64,000 nucleotides of DNA. Source: Pyrrhoderma lamaoense (Eukaryota > Basidiomycota > Agaricomycetes > Hymenochaetales > Hymenochaetaceae). Position numbers and translations under genes: made by a program. The stretch is taken from assembly GCA_002794735.1 (NCBI GenBank), contig NBAZ01000012.1:496001-560000 (forward strand). Direction: 5' to 3'. The notes beneath the pieces were generated by a model, which did no database searches, was not told the origin of the DNA, and saw nothing but the letters and a program-made list of their open reading frames with translations. The number at the start of each line of letters is the position of its first letter. Position 1 is the first letter of the stretch. This document shows positions 58,429-64,000 of this stretch, one piece after another.

Positions 58429-61400
58429 TCGGACATTATTCCGATAAAATGCCTAATAGTTTTACTTGCGTAATCTTTTTCTACTTTTGGATCTATGCTT
58501 TATTTTGATCATCTTTGTACGATTTTTGGATGGAAACCTAGAAAAACTGATTGAGCCTTAGTGGATCATGAACCCAGATACTTTGTTGGCACCCTCTCCT
58601 ATGATACGTAGATAAAATTAATACGAGTTGTTCTTGACCCAAATTCAAATGTAGAAGTTACTTGCTCAAGAAGATCTCCACCTTCCATGATAGCTGAGGC
58701 TTGAAGTATTCTTAGCTTAGAGTAGATGTCCGCGGAAGAGCTTGAGGGTAGTATACAACTTTCACTCGGACCATGAAGAATCTTGAGGTAGGACTGATTG
58801 GTATACGAATGATATTTCATCAATAATTTGTCAAATTTTCGTTACACATGTACCAATTCCTCACGATCCCACATGGAAACATCTGCCATGAAGGCAGGAT
58901 TGGTAGATACATGTGTTCGACCCTGACTATGTAAGTAAATGGCTATAATCTAGTACTTGTTATAAATCTTTAAAGGACAAGGACCGAAGACAAAATGGCA
59001 GTTGCATCTCATCTACATATACGCTTCACACGAAAGTTAGAAATCTAACACTTCTCCTTTCACTAGAAGACACGATCCAGAAGGGTAGAATGAAGTAATA
59101 CTCACAGATGGCTTAGTTTCTCTGTATAGCTAAGGCAAGCTGGGGAAATATGGGTATCAGTAACCCTAGGTCATTGAGTCCATACCTTCTGTTACATGTT
59201 ACGTCGTTTTAGACTTCACTCACGCATGGAAGCTCACCTACTAGGCTACATGTATATTATGTCAGAGATTTTCCGATAAAACACCCACTTTATTCGGTTC
59301 TATGAAACGGCCCAATGATATATATACAAGCCCCCTGCTCAGACGAGACAAAGGTACCATAGATACAAATTAAATCGTGCCACCCCCAAAAGAAGGAGCT
59401 ACAACCACATGTGTACACTGACAAGCACATCAAGTAAGCTCATTGCAAGTACGCACGGTGTTGCGTCCATTGTATATAAGTGATACGTGCATAGTATATG
59501 ACCGATAGGGATATGGCCCTTCGCCACCAGGAGGATAGTATTACAACTAGGATAGGGGCTATATGACGGAATTCCAGCAGCTCAAGATGCATCTGGTAGT
59601 TTAATATCTACTAGTCTTCTACATCTTCTAGGGAAACGACTTGTACTTACAGAGCTTCATCGATCATTCATTCCCAGACTTGAAGCAACAAGCACTGATA
59701 TTAATTGCTACCTTTCGAAGCGAGGATACCGGATTGTTGGATACTATCTATATACATGTAGATGACTAACTGAATAGTAAAAAAGGTAGAATGAAAGCCT
59801 AATTATTGTATTGATCTAGAATAGGGTAGCATGTAACCGTGTTAGATACACTATCATCATGAAGCATAGTTGTTCTATCGCATATCTAAGACAGTATGCT
59901 GCTGCTGCCAGATATTCTTCGAGATGACTATCAGCGAGCCAATGGAAGCTAAAGAAATAATAGAAGCCAACGAAAGGCTTGAATCTCAGAATGAACGACC
60001 ACGAAAGTTTACTTTTCAGGTATCACCGAAGATCCATCTCACCTATCACTTCAAGAATAGACTCTACCCGACTTGCCCAATGTTACATGAAAAGAAGGCA
60101 TTCATTCTAAAAACAGTTTATGACAAATGCTCCGGAAGAATGTGTATGACTAATACTATCTTTTCACAGAACCAAATAAGAACAAACTTTGAGGCCATGT
60201 AATTTGTTTATATGCATGAATTGCGAAAAAGTGCCATGATGGTCATTGTGTCCTAGAGCGGTGATGTCAGGAGTTCCGATTTGGAGTGCGTATATTCTAC
60301 TCCTGCTCTGTAATTATGTTCAATAATCGTAATAGTCGGATTACAATTTTAAAACCCCATTGAGTATGCCTGATATGCCGTTCTCGAACCAATATCTGAA
60401 AGGAAATTGCCGCTTCGTGATGCTGAAGTTATTTCAAAGCGGCAGAGTAGTCCTCAGATGTTCTCGGGAATTGAATAAGGCATTTTAAATTGTTTATCTG
60501 ATCCAACTTCTTTATTGTCAGGAGTAGAATGGGCAAGAGTTGATGTTCTGGTTAAGGTGTTGCCCTCGCTGCAGAGTATTCTCCGACCAGTCCGATCTCG
60601 AGCATACCTCCCTGGTATCAGAAGTAGAAGACCGACCAGCTCCACATCTTTTTCATAAGGAGGTCTCACGAGAATAGTGAAGCATCGGAATCGTGTAATC
60701 TTCCCTACTTGACCCTTCTGTAGAAGTTCACTTACGAATTATTTCTCGCATTCTATTTGGACATGCTTTGAGATACTTATCGATCCACTGGGTAATCTAT
60801 CTCCATGCCCACATACAGCCCTACTGATAATGATATCGCCTTGTACTGTCTTGTTGTATAATGAATATTCAAACAACAGATAAAGGTCAGGGGCAACTTT
60901 ACAGTATAGATCTCATCTTTCGAACAGCGGCGTTAGAATAGAATAGAATAGTTCTCTGATTTAGTAGCTGTACCGAATATAGGTCTTGTATTGAATTGGA
61001 TTTTAGAAAGAAAGTATCGATCAGAACACAGACTGGGCTTTCTTCTTGTATTTTTCCCTTGAAAAGTAAGATCACGCGGGTTATTAGAAAGAAAAGTGAT
61101 ATCACGTTATATTGAAACGCCATCCTTTATCTTCCCAAGGACTAGGGTGAGCTGATTTTCTGCACTGATGCGAATACACGGTAAATCAAGCAGGAGAGGA
61201 CTATCTCATAGTAAAATCTTTTAAGACGAACTCCACCACGGCTTCTTAAGGAATAGCAGACTAGTAGGGTACTATGGTATCCACGGCTTAAAGAAAATGG
61301 AGTCAGAAAGATGAATACAATATTGACTCTTCCGCCAGATATTTTCTGACATTCTAATCATACAGAATCTGATACAGATTACGGTCAGATATTATACTTC

Positions 61401-61900
61401 AAACTAAACCTCTTGATGGGTTGGGTCTATACAGTCCATCTCAGAAGTGCGCAAAGCAGTCAAGACCTTGGCCAATAAGTGCGACGCCTGAGATCCGAAG
61501 TCTTGATCATAAAATCTTATGATGGGCTTAGTTATTTAAGATAATACATGTTTCTACTCCTATGACTTATTCAGGCCTTTATTTATGTTTATTTACGACT
61601 TAGTGCTTTGTCAAGTGTCATTATATCCACACAGTTTACTTAGTAAAGATCCTGACAAACATTTCCACCTCAAGAATAACTAATGCTGAGATATCTTTAC
61701 ACTGATCATGTTGTTGATAGTAGCAATCAAACAGTAAGCTCCGTCTATTATGGCAACTTTCAAATACAAATAACAAATGTATATTCCCCAGTAAAAAAGT
61801 CACATTAATTTAAACAATCCGTGCTAAAACAAAAATGCTAATTGAAACAAGACCATATGTTTTGTCTATTGATATTAATTCATATTCCATATTACACTTT
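58429..61900. other. Long gene-poor region
   Basis: 3.5 kb without a gene I can support. The best open frames are 58599-58823 minus, 59870-60202 plus and 60454-60669 minus. None has a recognised motif or a clear set of splice sites. No terminal inverted repeats, poly-A retroelement tail or tRNA were seen. Small multi-exon genes could be hidden here, as the 67-residue Zn2Cys6 protein shows. Confidence 0.4.
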
Positions 61901-64000
61901 TTAATGGGGGCTTGATTTTAGGGCTCGTAGTTCGGTATCATTGCCGTCGTCATGGTCATAATTGACTGAAGTACCATTGCGAATAGGTTGGTTCAAAACT
62001 GGTGTTGCAAAGTGTTCTCTTAAGCGCTCTGTGGCTTGTTTTTGGGCCTATTAAACGTAAATTGTTATAATTGGTTTTCAGGAAAAAACAGATACTAGAC
62101 ATACCTCGTTTGTTACGGTGGATATGAGATGCAATAGTGGTCCAGAAAGACCAAGTTTAATGATTATATAGCTATAGATGTATGATGATTAGAAAAAAAT
62201 TTAATGTGAGAACTGAATAATAACTTACGTTGATGCTAAAACACATAACATCAAAGTAAAGTAGAGCGGGTTGAAGAGTACAAACATTGCCTCGTTCCAG
62301 CCGAGAACAATGAGAACACCATACATCCAGGTTGGTATCTGAGCAATGCTTGACACTGTTGAGCGTTTTGCTTCAACATAGTACGCATCTGCATCCTTGC
62401 GGAAGCGAGAAGTGATGTCCACAATTTTCGTTTCCGAGAGAACGATAAGAGAAGCATCAAAGTCGTAGGAATCTGATTTGTGCGTATCGTCGACAGAAGC
62501 CTCAATGGCATCCTCTGGTAGCTCATACGCCAGCTCTGAGTCTTGAGGTTTTATCCTCGAGTACAGGGGTATGAGGCCAACCGTCTGGTCACGAGCCTTC
62601 TTGAACACCCCATCAATATCATCATCAGGCTTCCATACACGAGGCACACCATGTTCATCGTATCTGAAACGTTCTTCGAAGTGGGTACGTAGTTTACTAA
62701 TAATCACTGTATCCGCAGTCTGTTCATCGATCTTTGCACGTAAAGCAAGCCAAGCACGTTTCCGAAGAGAAGCTAAAGACTTTGCATTTTCCTCCTCCGT
62801 ACAATTAAAGCCTGACCCTGTCGTCAGAAAACAGACAGCAAATTTTATAGGACTTTAACTTACTCCGAGCCTTACTCAGGTACGTGGATTCAGCTTTCTC
62901 AAGGGTTTGTCGGAAAGTCGTAAGTACTTTATCCCACATGTCAATTGAGGCGGAGTTAAGATGCAGCTCGACAGGCTCTGAGATTTGCTTCTTGAAGTTG
63001 CGCTTTTGCACGTAAAAAGAACATGAGTCTATGGAGCTACAAGTTAAGGGGATTTATTCACCTCGATTGAATTGAGTATTTTCTTCGTTTCATCAGCTCG
63101 GAACTGGTCAGAAACTGAAGACATCTCTTCACGTAAAAGCTCCAACTCGTCTTCCCAGACCCAGTCGGTGTCTTCAAGCTTTGCTTCCGTTGCGCCCTCA
63201 GTGAAACGCTTTTCACATCTTTCTTGTGCCTTAGCACAAATATCGGCGAAGTTATACCCCTCACCGCGTATCCCCTCTACCATTTCTTTCTTGTATGTTG
63301 CAAGAGCGGACTTATGAAGATTTTTGAGCTGGCCAAGGAATAAAGGAGACAAAACAGAATCGATAACGTTAAGAAGATCAGTGCGTTTACGCTGGTAAAC
63401 TGCCTTATGATAACGTGAGGCATCCTTGTCATATCGAGCTGAGGAATGAATCAGAGTTAGCTTTTAGTAATGAAAGAAAGAAACTTAGGGCTCCATACAA
63501 ATCGCCCTTGCTTTCCAGCTGCGCATCATAGCTCCTAGTCCTTCTACAACACGACCAGCTTCGATGGGTCTCTTCTGAGACTTTGATTCCTCGTTGAACT
63601 CTGCTAAAGCAACACTGGCGATTTCATCGCATCGGAACTGTGCAAGAAGTTCTTGCTGTGTCGGCAAGTCAAGATCTTTATTTGATTGAACTTGTTCCTA
63701 AACCAGAGATAGTTAGTTGAGAACTATGATAGTAAGCCAGTGAGTTGATTTGAACTAACCCAGATTCCTTCCATATACATTGCCACACCATCGGCAGGGA
63801 TTCTCTTGTGGTAGGCTGGTTTGAAGACATAATTTGGGTCTTCCTTATCGACAAATCTCCTTCTCAGATTCTGTACCTCGCTCTCAAACTTGTCTGCGGC
63901 CAAGACCTTGTGTGGCAACGCCGTAAAACCTAGATCGAAGTAGTCCGACAGTTTACGATCTTGAAGCTCAGCCGGCTTTGACAAGCTATCCCATATCCGA
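61901..64000 (-). CDS. SEY1: Sey1/atlastin-type ER-fusion dynamin-like GTPase (N-terminal GTPase domain outside window)
   Basis: The gene runs off the right edge; the visible part is the helical and membrane half. Exons read continuously: [88 protein letters not shown], and [20 protein letters not shown]. Then the two-part membrane hairpin [20 protein letters not shown] and [28 protein letters not shown], and a cytosolic tail ending RALKSSPH. This matches Sey1/RHD3, which tethers and fuses ER tubules by GTP hydrolysis. All visible introns are in phase, including a gtatgg donor at 63503 that avoids a premature stop. No frame break in the 2.1 kb seen. Confidence 0.92.

Overview
The window is nuclear DNA from a filamentous fungus, very probably a basidiomycete of the Agaricomycete type. 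The evidence is: many short introns (mostly 50-65 nt, GT-AG) in nearly every gene; a kinase-WD40 fusion; FAS1 and serine-rich cupredoxin surface proteins; a white-rot-style GH16 glucanase; and a mitochondrial calcium uniporter with a WDTMEP motif. Genes are dense and on both strands. No rRNA, tRNA, CRISPR array or intact transposon was recognised.

Layout. 1-8.1 kb: 3' part of a kinase-WD40 gene (+), MDM31 (+), UTP6 (-), and a Ser/Pro-rich protein (+) divergent from UTP6. 8.1-13.3 kb: gene-poor, with a decayed two-domain fasciclin (FAS1) gene and one uncharacterised acidic protein (-). 13.3-20.4 kb: FucP-type sugar transporter (+), GOT1 (-), FAD monooxygenase (+), mitochondrial calcium uniporter MCU (-). 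20.4-28 kb: a hidden 67-residue Zn2Cys6 protein (-) and a very large multi-exon membrane-anchored protein with repeated PPGAW motifs (-). 28-39.3 kb, all minus strand: Bax-inhibitor-1 protein, secreted carboxylesterase, two tandem cupredoxin/transmembrane paralogues, GNAT acetyltransferase, cysteine-synthase-like enzyme. 39.5-48 kb: ARF1 (+), LRR protein (-), RAD23 (+), GH16 laminarinase-like enzyme (+). 48-58.4 kb: SQS1-like G-patch protein (+), uncharacterised basidiomycete protein (-), Zn2Cys6 transcription factor (+). 58.4-61.9 kb is gene-poor. 61.9-64 kb: 3' part of SEY1 (-), running off the end.

Most genes are housekeeping: mitochondrial shape and Ca2+ uptake (MDM31, MCU), 18S rRNA maturation (UTP6), splicing (SQS1), ER/Golgi membranes (GOT1, ARF1, SEY1, BI-1), DNA repair and proteasome delivery (RAD23). 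A secreted or surface group (esterase, two cupredoxins, GH16, FAS1 remnant, FucP transporter) fits a saprotrophic or plant-associated lifestyle. I see no biosynthetic cluster.

The most striking signal is that at least eight otherwise good genes are each broken by a one-base loss, usually inside a short homopolymer run (about twelve sites). The reading frame is restored every time by adding one base to the run. This looks like systematic homopolymer under-calling in the assembly and should be checked before any of these genes is called a pseudogene. The FAS1 remnant is different: it carries many lesions and in-frame stops and looks truly decayed.
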